From the NCBI RefSeq assembly GCF_003863965.1, contig NZ_RRCN01000001.1, forward strand, positions 6,631,071 through 6,695,070: a stretch of 64,000 nt of DNA, written 5' to 3'. Shown here piece after piece: positions 16,229 to 25,256 of the stretch (position 1 is the first letter of the stretch; the number at the start of each line of letters is the position of its first letter). This DNA is from Paenibacillus oralis. GTDB lineage: Bacteria; Bacillota; Bacilli; Paenibacillales; Paenibacillaceae. The notes below the pieces were generated by a model that saw nothing but the letters and a program-made list of their open reading frames with translations, did no database searches and was not told where the DNA came from. Made by a program: the position numbers and the translations under genes.

Positions 16229-16951
16229 CTACACCATCTTATTGAATTCCTTGCGCAAGCGCTTGATGATCCTTTTTTCGAGACGGGAAATGTAGGACTG
16301 GGAAATTCCGAGCAGATCGGCCACATCCTTTTGCGTTTTCTCGTCCCCGTCCACCAGGCCGAACCGCAGCTCCATAATCATTCGCTCCCGTTCGCTCAGC
16401 TTGTCGAGCGCTTTATGCAGCAGCTTACGATCCACCTGCTCCTCGATATTGCGGTAAATCGTATCGTTCTCCGTTCCCAGCACGTCGGACAGCAGCAGCT
16501 CATTGCCGTCCCAATCGATATTGAGCGGCTCATCAAAGGAAACTTCGGTACGGATCTTGCTGTTGCGGCGCAAATACATCAGGATTTCGTTTTCGATGCA
16601 GCGCGAAGCGTACGTGGCGAGTTTAATCTTTTTCTCCGGATCAAAGGTGTTGACCGCCTTAATCAGGCCGATGGCTCCGATCGAGACCAGGTCTTCGATA
16701 TTGATGCCGGTGTTTTCAAACTTTCTGGCGATGTACACGACGAGCCGCAAATTGCGTTCGATCAGCATCGCCCGGATGGCGGAGTCGCCGCTTGGCAGCC
16801 GCTGGAGCAAATACTCCTCCTCTTCGCGCGTCAATGGGGGCGGGAGCGCTTCGCTTCCGCCTATATAATAGATTTCCTCGCTTTTTAGTCCGAATATAAA
16901 CAACAACCGATAGTACTGAAGCTGCAGCAACAACTTCCATTTTGCACGCAT
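16229..16951 (-). CDS. sigE: Sporulation sigma factor E precursor (pro-sigma-E)
   Basis: Mother-cell sigma factor of early sporulation, made inactive and cleaved by SpoIIGA. With the start at 16951 (GGGAGG upstream) it has 240 residues, against 239 in B. subtilis. The N-terminus [20 protein letters not shown] is the hydrophobic pro-sequence, followed by [20 protein letters not shown], which contains the expected processing region. Regions 2 and 4 are intact ([39 protein letters not shown]). It is co-directional with spoIIGA upstream and sigG downstream. Confidence 0.97.
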   Translation of the reverse strand: MRAKWKLLLQLQYYRLLFIFGLKSEEIYYIGGSEALPPPLTREEEEYLLQRLPSGDSAIRAMLIERNLRLVVYIARKFENTGINIEDLVSIGAIGLIKAVNTFDPEKKIKLATYASRCIENEILMYLRRNSKIRTEVSFDEPLNIDWDGNELLLSDVLGTENDTIYRNIEEQVDRKLLHKALDKLSERERMIMELRFGLVDGDEKTQKDVADLLGISQSYISRLEKRIIKRLRKEFNKMV

Positions 16952-17008
16952 GATTTCGTTCCTCCCATACATGTTCCCGTTTTTACTGGTGAAATCCGGA
17001 CCGTCCGC

Positions 17009-17998
17009 TTACGTCCGCGAAGCGGGGGCCAGCCCGGAGGAAATGTCCGGCGGATGATGATGCTCCGCTTCCGTACCTTCTACTAACGCAGGATGCACGA
17101 TGGCCCGATAGGCCCCTTCCGATGATAAACGTCCTCCGTCCAATCCGATAAGCACCCGGGTAGAATGATAATTCCGCCCCTCCAAAGTTATGCTGACTTC
17201 GTCCGGCTTAAGCGCAAGCATAAATTGCGTTCCCTTGTTGATTCCGCGGTACGGCACCAGACGCAACCGCTCCGGCCAGGGAAAAGCCCCGGCTTCCGTC
17301 CATTCCATGATGAGGTTGTCCGCCCGCTCCTTAGCAAGCTTGCCGCGAAAAGCTGGAGGAAGCAGTTCTTCCCACAACGAAACCTCCATCACCATTACCG
17401 GCAATCGGCTGAGCGGATCGGATAACTGGTTGCCCGTATCGACCAGACCCGAACAGCGAACCTCGGAATCTTCAATACGCACCCGGACCTCTCCGACAAA
17501 AGAGGAGATTCGTTCCTGCCGATGACGCGCCGCGATGACCCGCTTAAACCACCATAACACGGCAAAAAACAGGACAAGCGTAAACAAGGCCCCAATCTTC
17601 AGCGAAAACCCCAGCCCTCCGGTCGCGGAATACCATATTCCGTTCCACAGGTCGCCATAGTCTTGGAGCAAATAATGAACGCCCAGGATCCCGCCCGCCG
17701 CCGCAAAATTAACGATGTAAAAAGCTCCCATGTTCCGCAGATAGTTTTGTAAACTGCCAAAGCCGAAGGCGATCCATAACATAGCGACAGAGAACAGGAA
17801 CTTGATCAGAAACGTATACAAAAACTCAAGCTCCGGCAAAAACATCATGACGACATACATGGCTCCAACGCTAGCCGAAACGGCGATCCGCCATACTTTG
17901 ATCTTCTGTTTCCGCATCCATGCCGTAACCAGCAGCAAACTTGCGTCGATCAATAGGTTCATCGCAAATAGGAGATCGATATAAACAACCAACGGCAT
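17009..17998 (-). CDS. spoIIGA: Sporulation sigma-E processing protease SpoIIGA
   Basis: Membrane aspartic protease that activates pro-sigma-E at the septum. The 329-residue protein has an N-terminal half with about five transmembrane segments (residues 5-150). Its soluble domain contains the active-site triad DTG at 187-189 in GLVDTGNQLSDP. It precedes sigE as in other spore formers. Its usual upstream neighbour, ftsZ, is about 14 kb away here because a sugar island is inserted. Candidate Spo0A boxes lie upstream. Confidence 0.96.
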   Translation of the reverse strand: MPLVVYIDLLFAMNLLIDASLLLVTAWMRKQKIKVWRIAVSASVGAMYVVMMFLPELEFLYTFLIKFLFSVAMLWIAFGFGSLQNYLRNMGAFYIVNFAAAGGILGVHYLLQDYGDLWNGIWYSATGGLGFSLKIGALFTLVLFFAVLWWFKRVIAARHRQERISSFVGEVRVRIEDSEVRCSGLVDTGNQLSDPLSRLPVMVMEVSLWEELLPPAFRGKLAKERADNLIMEWTEAGAFPWPERLRLVPYRGINKGTQFMLALKPDEVSITLEGRNYHSTRVLIGLDGGRLSSEGAYRAIVHPALVEGTEAEHHHPPDISSGLAPASRT

Positions 17999-18023
17999 TC
18001 ACCTGCCTGGGGAGATGCTTATC

Positions 18024-18090
18024 AGTATAAAGAGATTGGCTTATAAAGTCTGTCTAAAATTGAAAGCAGAAACCCACTATTTTTGTCGAC
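18024..18090 (-). promoter_or_regulatory. Candidate Spo0A-controlled spoIIG promoter
   Basis: Upstream of spoIIGA the minus strand has TATACT (18024-18029) as a -10. Two 0A-box-like heptamers lie further up: TGTCTAA (18051-18057) and TGTCGAC (18084-18090), as read on the plus strand, each one mismatch from TGTCGAA. They fall near -37 and -70, with no good -35, which resembles the Spo0A-dependent B. subtilis spoIIG promoter. Confidence 0.45.
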
Positions 18091-18160
18091 CTAAGGGACT
18101 TGCACGTGCATGACGCGTAAAATGAAGAACGGGGGCATGTAACTGGCTGCTGTGAGGTCT

Positions 18161-19312
18161 CTAAACTTTAGCCCCCTGTTTGCCCCACAGCCGTTCCATT
18201 TCCGTACTGGCCAGGAGCAACGGGGCGATCCCCATCAGCACATCGCTGACGACCGCTTCGCTCAAGTAATACGCGTACGAGCCGTCGCGGTACTTGGCTC
18301 CGCCGAGTCCGGCGCCGTGACAGATGCCATGAAGATGCACGCCCTCCCCGTCCATAGTGACAAACTGTGTCAGAACCCCTGCATACGCCCGCTCAACCGC
18401 CGATTGGGGCAGCCCCGACAGATAGCCGAGCCGAATGCCTTTGGCCAGGGCATAGGTCAACATACAGGAGCCTGACGCTTCCAGATAGTTGCCTTCACGG
18501 GCGTTGCAGTCCATCACCTGATACCACACGCCGCTGCCGGCATCCTGCACCTTCCATACCGCCTGAGCCATGCGCTCGAAGATGCCCATCACTTGTCCGC
18601 GCTGCGGGTGGTTCAGCGGAAAATGCTCCAGGGAATCAACCACAGCCATCGCATACCAGCCCATGGCGCGGCCCCATACATGCCTGGACCGCCCGATCGC
18701 AGCGTCGCACCATCGCTGCTCCCGGCTCTCATCCCAGGCATGGTGCAACAGCCCGGTTTCCGGATTGCGCGTGTACCGCTCGGCCAACAGCAACTGGCGG
18801 GCCGCTTCGTCAAACCAGCGTTCCTCTCCGAAGGTTGCCGCATATTCGGCCATAAACGGCGAAGACATATACAAACCGTCCAGCCACATTTGGAACGGGT
18901 AAATTTTCTTATGCCAATAGCCGCCCTCCTCCGTCCGCGGCTGGCCGGTCAGTTGCACCGCGAGCAGCTGCGCCGCTTTTTTGTATTTCCCGACGCCCGT
19001 TTCGCGCCATAACCTCAGCAGATTTTTCCCCATGTTGATATGATCCAGATTATAATCTTCCAGAGCATATTCACCTCCGATAAAACCATCCTCAGAGATG
19101 AATAGATCGATATGCCGCTTCACAAACTCCTGATACGCCGTGTCCTGCGCCCAGTCGCTCAACCGGCTGAGGGCCGTCAGCGCCATGCCGGCCACATAAC
19201 CCCACTTGCCCGCGATATCGGAATGATAGCCGTCTTTGCTTTTCGATAGAATGGTATCGGCGATGTTCACGGACATCCGTCCAGTCCCACGATGGATCGT
19301 TTCCAACTGCAC
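18161..19312 (-). CDS. GH105 unsaturated rhamnogalacturonyl hydrolase (YteR-like)
   Basis: Cytoplasmic (no signal peptide) (alpha/alpha)6-barrel enzyme that removes the unsaturated uronic acid from lyase-generated rhamnogalacturonan or pectin oligosaccharides. The 383-residue protein has the family blocks FQMWLDGLYMSSPF with the expected catalytic Asp, SRHVWGRAMGWYAMAV, EGNYLEASGSCM and GICHGAGLG. The start is GTG with AAGGAG upstream. It is the last gene of the island on this strand; a 167-bp repeat element separates it from the oligogalacturonate lyase gene. Confidence 0.9.
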   Translation of the reverse strand: MQLETIHRGTGRMSVNIADTILSKSKDGYHSDIAGKWGYVAGMALTALSRLSDWAQDTAYQEFVKRHIDLFISEDGFIGGEYALEDYNLDHINMGKNLLRLWRETGVGKYKKAAQLLAVQLTGQPRTEEGGYWHKKIYPFQMWLDGLYMSSPFMAEYAATFGEERWFDEAARQLLLAERYTRNPETGLLHHAWDESREQRWCDAAIGRSRHVWGRAMGWYAMAVVDSLEHFPLNHPQRGQVMGIFERMAQAVWKVQDAGSGVWYQVMDCNAREGNYLEASGSCMLTYALAKGIRLGYLSGLPQSAVERAYAGVLTQFVTMDGEGVHLHGICHGAGLGGAKYRDGSYAYYLSEAVVSDVLMGIAPLLLASTEMERLWGKQGAKV

Positions 19313-19343
19313 GATATTCTCTCCTTTCCGGCTTATAGAGGTT

Positions 19344-19510
19344 GTTCAAAAAGTCGTCTTTCCATGACGAAGCCGTTCATGTAGTGGATCAGGCGTCGAA
19401 TCTTGAATTCAGCCGGGCCTTCCGTTGCTCACGTAGGTTTGCCTACGCTCCGCTACTCAGTCCCTAGCTTCATCCAACCTTCTCGGTCCTGTAAACCCAA
19501 CTTTTTGAAC
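19344..19510. repeat. 167-bp foldback element, copy 2
   Basis: Bounded by inverted ends GTTCAAAAAGT and ACTTTTTGAAC. It shares the core of copy 1 (7605-7771) in the same orientation and is exactly the same length. The inner stem CGTAGG-TTTG-CCTACG is perfect. It fills almost the whole gap between the GH105 and oligogalacturonate lyase genes, so it would be transcribed within their mRNA. No target-site duplication is evident. Confidence 0.8.
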
Positions 19511-19516
19511 TCGCAC

Positions 19517-20662
19517 TTATAGCATAAACGGCGGCAACGAAGAGAAGTCCTCGGGAATCGCCGCCAGATACAGATTGGCATATCCGTTTTTGTCGCTGGT
19601 AAACAGCAGCCGCTTGCCGGCGGCGTCAAATCTCGGGTGCGCGTGCACCTTTTGCGAATGGAAACTGCAACGCAGCTCACACAGCGTCCGTGGCCCATCG
19701 TAGATACCGTTGTTTTTGCGCCATAAGCTTAACGTTCGGACCGGACCCTTGCCGTCCACAACCGCCTGCCCCAGGCCGTCCGCATAGCTGTGCCAGGTGT
19801 CGAAAGAAAATTCCGTTTCTTCCATGCCCGTATTATCATAAAGAATGCTGCCGAAAAAGTTGGTGCCATTCACGCGAAACCCGTGATACCCGATCGTTTT
19901 TCCGTCCGGGAAAAAGAATTCGTGCCCTACCTTTTCTCCCGGCTCCAGACGCTCCCGGATCTTCCACGTTTCACCCGTACGCAGGTCAAGCCCCCAGATT
20001 CGGTGGTCAACCAGATGCCAAGGCCCCTCATGACAATATGTGATCAGCCACGGTTCCGTCGGCGAAGCGTTAATGTGCGTGATGAACTGGCGCGCTTCGT
20101 AGATCATCTCGGCGCCGCCATTTGCCGCATCAATGCGCATGATCATGCTGTGGGGAGCCGCCTCCATCAACTCGCGGTGTCCGACATAGCCGTTCCCCAA
20201 ATCCAACCGGATACGGTGGGAGAGGTCCTCCTGAACGCAGGTCAGCACATACCGGTTATCCGCCGATGCGCCGGCATTGCCCAAGTTATAGCCCGGCGGC
20301 GCTTCGTACAGAAACTTCTCCTCCAGCGTGGCCAGATCCAGCCGGACCAGCCGCCGGCCCGCCTTGACGATCACCGCGCTCCCGTTCGGCAAAATCCAGG
20401 CGCCAAGTTCATCGTTGTTCGGATAATCCGTCAACTGGGTCATTTCTCCGCTCTCCACGTCCATGCTGAACAAATTCGTGCTGTTGCCCCGGTCCGAGAG
20501 GAACAGCAACCGCCGTTCGCCGTCATACCAGCCGCTTTCGGTAAAATATAAATGATAGCTATGCGCCTTATAATCCGTCAGTTGAACCACTTCAACCCCC
20601 GTAAACCGATCCTGATACGTCTTGCGTTCCGAGGGCCATACCTCTCCTTTTCCCTTTCCCAT
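19517..20662 (-). CDS. ogl: Oligogalacturonate lyase (PL22-type beta-propeller)
   Basis: Cytoplasmic lyase that cleaves (unsaturated) digalacturonate and short oligogalacturonates into keto-uronic acids. The 381-residue protein has propeller-type repeats (LLFLSDRGNSTNLFSMDVES, LLFTSDKNGYANLYLA). Its PL22-like central region FITHINASPTEPWLITYCHE runs into GPWHLVDHRIWGLDLRTGE, containing the His residues expected at the metal site. No signal peptide. With the GH105 enzyme it would finish degradation of imported pectin fragments. Confidence 0.82.
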   Translation of the reverse strand: MGKGKGEVWPSERKTYQDRFTGVEVVQLTDYKAHSYHLYFTESGWYDGERRLLFLSDRGNSTNLFSMDVESGEMTQLTDYPNNDELGAWILPNGSAVIVKAGRRLVRLDLATLEEKFLYEAPPGYNLGNAGASADNRYVLTCVQEDLSHRIRLDLGNGYVGHRELMEAAPHSMIMRIDAANGGAEMIYEARQFITHINASPTEPWLITYCHEGPWHLVDHRIWGLDLRTGETWKIRERLEPGEKVGHEFFFPDGKTIGYHGFRVNGTNFFGSILYDNTGMEETEFSFDTWHSYADGLGQAVVDGKGPVRTLSLWRKNNGIYDGPRTLCELRCSFHSQKVHAHPRFDAAGKRLLFTSDKNGYANLYLAAIPEDFSSLPPFML

Positions 20663-20738
20663 GCCCCACGAGCCTCCTCATTTTCATTTTTGTTTGCCAA
20701 CCCGCCCTCAATCAAGCCGGTCTTGCCGCCGCCGGCGG

Positions 20739-22790
20739 TTACAGCCAGGGATGCAGGCCTTCCCACCGCACTTCCCAGCTTCCGTCCTGCGGGAAACCGG
20801 GGTTCCGGCCGCTTGGACCTCCCCGCCAGCCGCTCGCCATCATGGCCACCGCCGCCAGCAGGCCGCCGTTGCCGGGCAAGTAAGCCGACAGGCCCGGGCG
20901 CTGGTAGTTATGTCCGTTCGTTAAATAGGTATTCTTGACCTCATCCATCAGCAGAAAATCCACGGCCAGGTCCGGTTCGCTGAGTCTTGCCGCCGTCATG
21001 GCGCACATCGGGAAATCCCACCCCCAAGCCGAATCCCATCTCCAGACCTCCTTAACCTTCAAAAGAGTTTGATGCATGATCTGCCGATCGATAAGCGATC
21101 CCGGCAAAACTCCCATCGCCCCGAGCATCGACGGATGGTCATGGTTTTTAGCGGTAAAGGTGTCCGGACACCGTTCATGAGCCAAGTACAGCCCGCCAGC
21201 CTGCGGCGGCTGTGCCATCGCTCCCGCCACCTCGGCCCAGCGCGGATTCGGCGCAAGCCCCAGCCGCTCCGCCCAGCGGATCGCGGTCTCCAGCCCATAC
21301 TTCCAATATTCCAGCTCGAAGGGCGGATTTTTGCTGACCTGCATGGGATGGCATTCCTGTGCCGGAATCAGCGGCGGCCCCAGTTCGAACACCCCTTTTT
21401 CTTCGTTATGGCGGGCAAAAGAGACCATAAAGTCCGCCGACTCGAAGACGATCCGCCGAAACTGCTCCAGTGTCCCGCGAGTCGGCTCCGCCAGGTAGAG
21501 CAGCTCCGCCATGGCGATCGGATGCGGCTGTTGCCAAATCAACCCGGGAGCTACGGGAGACGGACAGGGTTTGCCGTCGAAGCCGACCATTTTCGGCCAG
21601 CGGGCGCCTTGATAACCCTGTGATGCGGCAAGATCGCGGGCAATAGGTAAAATGCCGTTGTACCAGCCCATACTTTTGCGAAGGTAGCTGCCGCGCCCCC
21701 ATAGCGGGAAATGGGCGGCATGCCACCAGTGCATCTCCAGGTGGGATTTACCGAACCAGCTGTTATACATCAGGCCGGTCTCCTGTGGAGGCAGCGATCC
21801 GCCGCTGTGAATCGCACAGAGGAATTGCGACAGCACGACGCGCCGCTCCAACTCGAAGGCGCGCGGATCGGTGCTGCCGGCAAAGTCGATCGCGCCGCCG
21901 CTCATCCAGAAGGACTCCCAGTGACTGGCGCTGGCTTTCAGCGTCTCGGCGAACCGGTCCGTCCGAGGCGATTCCGGAGCAAATCCGACCGAAAATTCAA
22001 ACGGTTCGCTTTGCGCGTCCGGTACGACCGTAAATTCATGAGCGCCGGTACGCTCCAGCCGCCCGCCATTCCACGACCATTCGACCTCATATACATCCTC
22101 GTCCATGCTTCGGCGAAGCCTGGCCCAGTTGCCGTCCGTCTTGATCAGTTCGGACTTGTGGCGATCGTCTTGATCCCAGGCCGGAAATACGGTCTTATCC
22201 CACGCCGTATGGGTCATATCCGGAGCCGGAAAGAGCAGGAATGCCTGCAGCCGGCCCTGTCTAACCAGCGGTGATTCCACACGGACCGCCAGCGTATCCA
22301 TGTGCGGATGGCAAACGGTGGTGACCCGTACAGGTTCGCCCGCCACCTCGTATTCGCTGTGCAAGCATCCCGTCCACAGGTTCATCCGCTGCCGGATATT
22401 CGCCATATCCCGCGGACCGGCCTCCTGTCCGGATTCCGTCAGAAACCGGAATGAAATGCGTCCAAGCTGCAAGCGATGGGGATTTTGGCGGAGCCAATGA
22501 TACGCCTCCGGCTTGCTGCCCGGATTCATGGGATACCCGACCGGACGCCCGTACGTATCGTACCGCCTAAGTTCCGCATCCTCATAGCGAAACCGGTCAT
22601 GCCCCCCGCTAAAATGCCACCCCCAGTTGGACATCGTGCCAAGCGGCACCTCATATTGCTGCGGGAACGTCTGCAATCCCGTAATATCGGCGCTAAAAGC
22701 AAATTCCCCGTTGCCGACCGCAAAAGGGGACAACGGATCCCACCGGTCCAATTCCGGTTGGTGGCGTTCCACGATCTGCCGTCTGTCCAT
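20739..22790 (-). CDS. Putative large glycosidase, six-hairpin type (family uncertain)
   Basis: A 683-residue protein without a signal peptide. The N-terminal beta-rich part (SPFAVGNGEFAFSADITGLQT) and the helical C-terminal part (MYNSWFGKSHLEMHWWHAAH, FPLWGRGSYLRKSMGWYNGI, WRWDSAWGWDFPMCAMTAA) suggest an (alpha/alpha)6-barrel enzyme of the GH65/GH95 or rhamnosidase kind. I cannot assign a family with certainty. The HLEMHWWHAAH region and the Glu/Asp-rich ends of the helices are candidate catalytic parts. Its place between the membrane AraC regulator and the oligogalacturonate lyase implies action on imported pectin side chains. AGGAGG precedes the ATG. Confidence 0.7.
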   Translation of the reverse strand: MDRRQIVERHQPELDRWDPLSPFAVGNGEFAFSADITGLQTFPQQYEVPLGTMSNWGWHFSGGHDRFRYEDAELRRYDTYGRPVGYPMNPGSKPEAYHWLRQNPHRLQLGRISFRFLTESGQEAGPRDMANIRQRMNLWTGCLHSEYEVAGEPVRVTTVCHPHMDTLAVRVESPLVRQGRLQAFLLFPAPDMTHTAWDKTVFPAWDQDDRHKSELIKTDGNWARLRRSMDEDVYEVEWSWNGGRLERTGAHEFTVVPDAQSEPFEFSVGFAPESPRTDRFAETLKASASHWESFWMSGGAIDFAGSTDPRAFELERRVVLSQFLCAIHSGGSLPPQETGLMYNSWFGKSHLEMHWWHAAHFPLWGRGSYLRKSMGWYNGILPIARDLAASQGYQGARWPKMVGFDGKPCPSPVAPGLIWQQPHPIAMAELLYLAEPTRGTLEQFRRIVFESADFMVSFARHNEEKGVFELGPPLIPAQECHPMQVSKNPPFELEYWKYGLETAIRWAERLGLAPNPRWAEVAGAMAQPPQAGGLYLAHERCPDTFTAKNHDHPSMLGAMGVLPGSLIDRQIMHQTLLKVKEVWRWDSAWGWDFPMCAMTAARLSEPDLAVDFLLMDEVKNTYLTNGHNYQRPGLSAYLPGNGGLLAAVAMMASGWRGGPSGRNPGFPQDGSWEVRWEGLHPWL

Positions 22791-22804
22791 AACAACCTCC
22801 TAAA

Positions 22805-22993
22805 AGTTTTGTTAGCGTTGCTTCCTGAATCGGCTTCATACAAAACTTGCTTCGGAAGCATAGGCTTAGTTTTGTGAGCGTTGCTTCCTGAATCGGCTTC
22901 GTACAAAACTCGCTTCGGAAGCATAGACTTAGTTTTGTGAGCGTTGCTTCCTGAATCAACTTCGAACAAAACTTGCTTCGGAAGCATAGGCTT
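22805..22993. repeat. Tandem repeat, three 63-bp units
   Basis: Units at 22805-22867, 22868-22930 and 22931-22993 differ from each other at only 4-5 positions. Each contains the palindrome TGCTTCCGAAGCA and an AGTTTTGT/ACAAAACT pair, so each unit can fold on its own. The unit is 21 codons long, so reading frames stay open across the array on both strands, although no start site marks it as a gene. It occupies the gap between the membrane AraC gene, whose stop it touches, and the glycosidase gene. Confidence 0.9.
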
Positions 22994-25256
22994 ATTGGAA
23001 TTTCATCACATCCCGATACTTGCCGGGCGTAACATCCTTAACTTTGCGAAAACTGCGGATAAAGCTGTTCTCATGCTGATAACCGACCATCCGCGCAATC
23101 TCCGCTATTTTGTAATCCGACTTCAGCAGAAGCTCGGCCGCCCGGTCCATACGAATGCGGGTGAGGTAGTTGTAGATCGTCTTCCCGGTTTCCTGCTTGA
23201 AAATCTGGCTGGCCAAGCTGCTGCTGGCCTTGATCGACTCGGCAATCTCGGGAATGCCAATCGTCTCGCCCAAATGCTGCTTCATATAATCGATCATCCG
23301 GTGACAGAGGATGAAATCCTTGCTCTCAATCCGCTTGCGAAAGCTGCGGGACACTGACCGGACCCGGTTTAGCAGCTCGCTGCGGATATCCTCCAGCTTC
23401 AGGGTAACGAATCTCGCTTCCAAGGCGCCTTCGTCCCCCGTCCCCAGCTGTCCGACCCGTTCCGCGGCCGCCTGCAAATAGGCCAGCGCCGCCGACGGGT
23501 ACCCGTACCAGCCCCGAATATCTTCAATCATCCGGTGGAGATGCTCCTCGGAGCTCTTCTCGTCTCCTTGCAGGGCGGCTATAATCAGCTCCTCCAGGAG
23601 CCCGTCGACGGGAATCGGCTCCTCCACCTCATGGCCGGCAACCTCGCGGAACGAAATAACCTTCCCGTAGCCTTGATATAAACGGTACGTAAGCGCGTTT
23701 TCCGCCTCCAGGAGAGACTGTTTCAAGCGGGTGCAATCCGCTTGCGGCATGCTTAATCCCGCCGATACGCTAAGTTTAAGCAATTGGCCGGCAACGCCGA
23801 TCGCTTCCATCAGTTTATTTTCCGGCGCGCCCTGGCCGTGCCTCAGTTGAAGCAGAATGGCCGTCTTGTCGTTGCCGAAGTCAGCGCAGACAATTCTCCA
23901 TTCCGGCTCGAACAACTCGGCGGTAATGTTGGCCAGGGCAAACTTCAGCAGGGAGCGGTCCGATGCCGAAAACTCCCGGACGAACGACTCGTACCGGTCG
24001 ATGGACAAAATGACGGCGCTTACCGGCTCATCCGTCCACTCCGCGAAATAACGGGTCCATTTCTCTTGAATGTCGCGTTTGCAGGCCAGATGGCCGATAT
24101 GAATATCGTACAGAAACTTGGAGGAAGCCTCGGATATGGTCTCCCGGACAAGATGGGCGAGATGCGCGTGATTGTTCAACAGCTCGCCCGCCAGCTTTTC
24201 CAGATCAGGGCCACCCGGGCCGTTCCCGAGATCCTGGGGACCGTATGTTTTAAACAGCTGCCTTAACCGCCGAACCGGGCGAAAAGCGACGGCATTGATG
24301 TAACGGATGGTCAGAACGCCCAAAACCAAAGCGGCAAGCGACACTCCAAGAACGGCATCGCGAATTTTCCTGGACTTGGCCAAGAGGCTGTCCTGCTCTA
24401 CAACAGATATATATTTCCAGCCGGTTACCGGTGATTCCAATTGGTTTACTAGCATCTTGCGGCGCTTGAAGTTCAGGTCCTTCCTTCCATTCTCCAACTT
24501 GCCCAGCGCCTGCAGAATCGCCTCATGATCGACCCGGTAATTGGAGGCCGAGTAAAGTACGCTGCCGTCTCCGTCCAGAATATAGCGAATCCGGTGGAGA
24601 TTTTTGATGGAAGGAGCGTTCAGCTTGGCGAACAATTCCTCAAATTTGAGATTGACGGCCGCAATGCCCTTGAACTCGTCTTGAATCATGATTTTGCGGA
24701 ACAAGGTAAGCTCCGAGCCTTTCGTACCGGCCCCCTCCGGGACTTGACGTTTCTTGATCAGCACCCGCTTTTGGCCAAATTCGCCGGCAACGCCGACCCA
24801 CTCTGAATCCACGAAATTCATCTTGCTGGAACTATAGCCTTGCGGCAGCGCCACGAAGCTGTCCCGGGCCATATCGTATACATAGATGCTTTTGACGTAC
24901 CGGTTGTTGTCGATCAAGGTCGTCAGCAGTTGGTATACCTGCTTAATGATGGACAAGGGCCCCTGTTTGGGGGACGTAAAAAAATCATAAACACTGCCGT
25001 TTAGCGCCACCTGGATCGCCGCCTGATCGGCTTCCCGGATCGAGTCGTCGATCATGTTCATGTCGAGCTGCAGCAGCTGGCGCTGGGGCTCGCTCAGCTC
25101 CTCCTGAAGCACCGACTTTGATACGTAGTACGAGGTCAGGCTGACCGTCAAAATGATCAGAAAAACCGATATCATCAGAATCAGTACGAGCCGCGCCCCC
25201 ATATGGGCAAGATTGCTTCTTAACCATTTCACGAGGCTTTGGCCTTTTCGTACCAT
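22992..25256 (-). CDS. Membrane-anchored AraC-type regulator (YtdP/YesS-like)
   Basis: A 754-residue regulator with a transmembrane segment near residues 20-45, an extracytoplasmic sensor region, a second membrane segment near 300, a central region and a C-terminal AraC DNA-binding domain. That domain has IGIPEIAESIKASSSLASQI, the second helix-turn-helix KIAEIARMVGYQHENSFIRS and KDVTPGKYRD. Size and layout match the B. subtilis pectin regulators YtdP and YesS. It overlaps the solute-binding protein gene by 28 bases; a GTG at 25232 that overlaps that stop (GTGA) is an alternative start. It probably controls this island. Confidence 0.88.
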   Translation of the reverse strand: MVRKGQSLVKWLRSNLAHMGARLVLILMISVFLIILTVSLTSYYVSKSVLQEELSEPQRQLLQLDMNMIDDSIREADQAAIQVALNGSVYDFFTSPKQGPLSIIKQVYQLLTTLIDNNRYVKSIYVYDMARDSFVALPQGYSSSKMNFVDSEWVGVAGEFGQKRVLIKKRQVPEGAGTKGSELTLFRKIMIQDEFKGIAAVNLKFEELFAKLNAPSIKNLHRIRYILDGDGSVLYSASNYRVDHEAILQALGKLENGRKDLNFKRRKMLVNQLESPVTGWKYISVVEQDSLLAKSRKIRDAVLGVSLAALVLGVLTIRYINAVAFRPVRRLRQLFKTYGPQDLGNGPGGPDLEKLAGELLNNHAHLAHLVRETISEASSKFLYDIHIGHLACKRDIQEKWTRYFAEWTDEPVSAVILSIDRYESFVREFSASDRSLLKFALANITAELFEPEWRIVCADFGNDKTAILLQLRHGQGAPENKLMEAIGVAGQLLKLSVSAGLSMPQADCTRLKQSLLEAENALTYRLYQGYGKVISFREVAGHEVEEPIPVDGLLEELIIAALQGDEKSSEEHLHRMIEDIRGWYGYPSAALAYLQAAAERVGQLGTGDEGALEARFVTLKLEDIRSELLNRVRSVSRSFRKRIESKDFILCHRMIDYMKQHLGETIGIPEIAESIKASSSLASQIFKQETGKTIYNYLTRIRMDRAAELLLKSDYKIAEIARMVGYQHENSFIRSFRKVKDVTPGKYRDVMKFQ

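Noticed and set aside
22526-22987. Possible repeat protein reading through the 63-bp units on the minus strand
   Set aside because: The repeated 21-residue pattern arises because the unit is a multiple of three; there is no ribosome binding site and the frame continues antiphase into the glycosidase gene.
22805-22993. Possible CRISPR array
   Set aside because: The three 63-bp units are contiguous with no variable spacers and no cas genes nearby; it is a plain tandem repeat.
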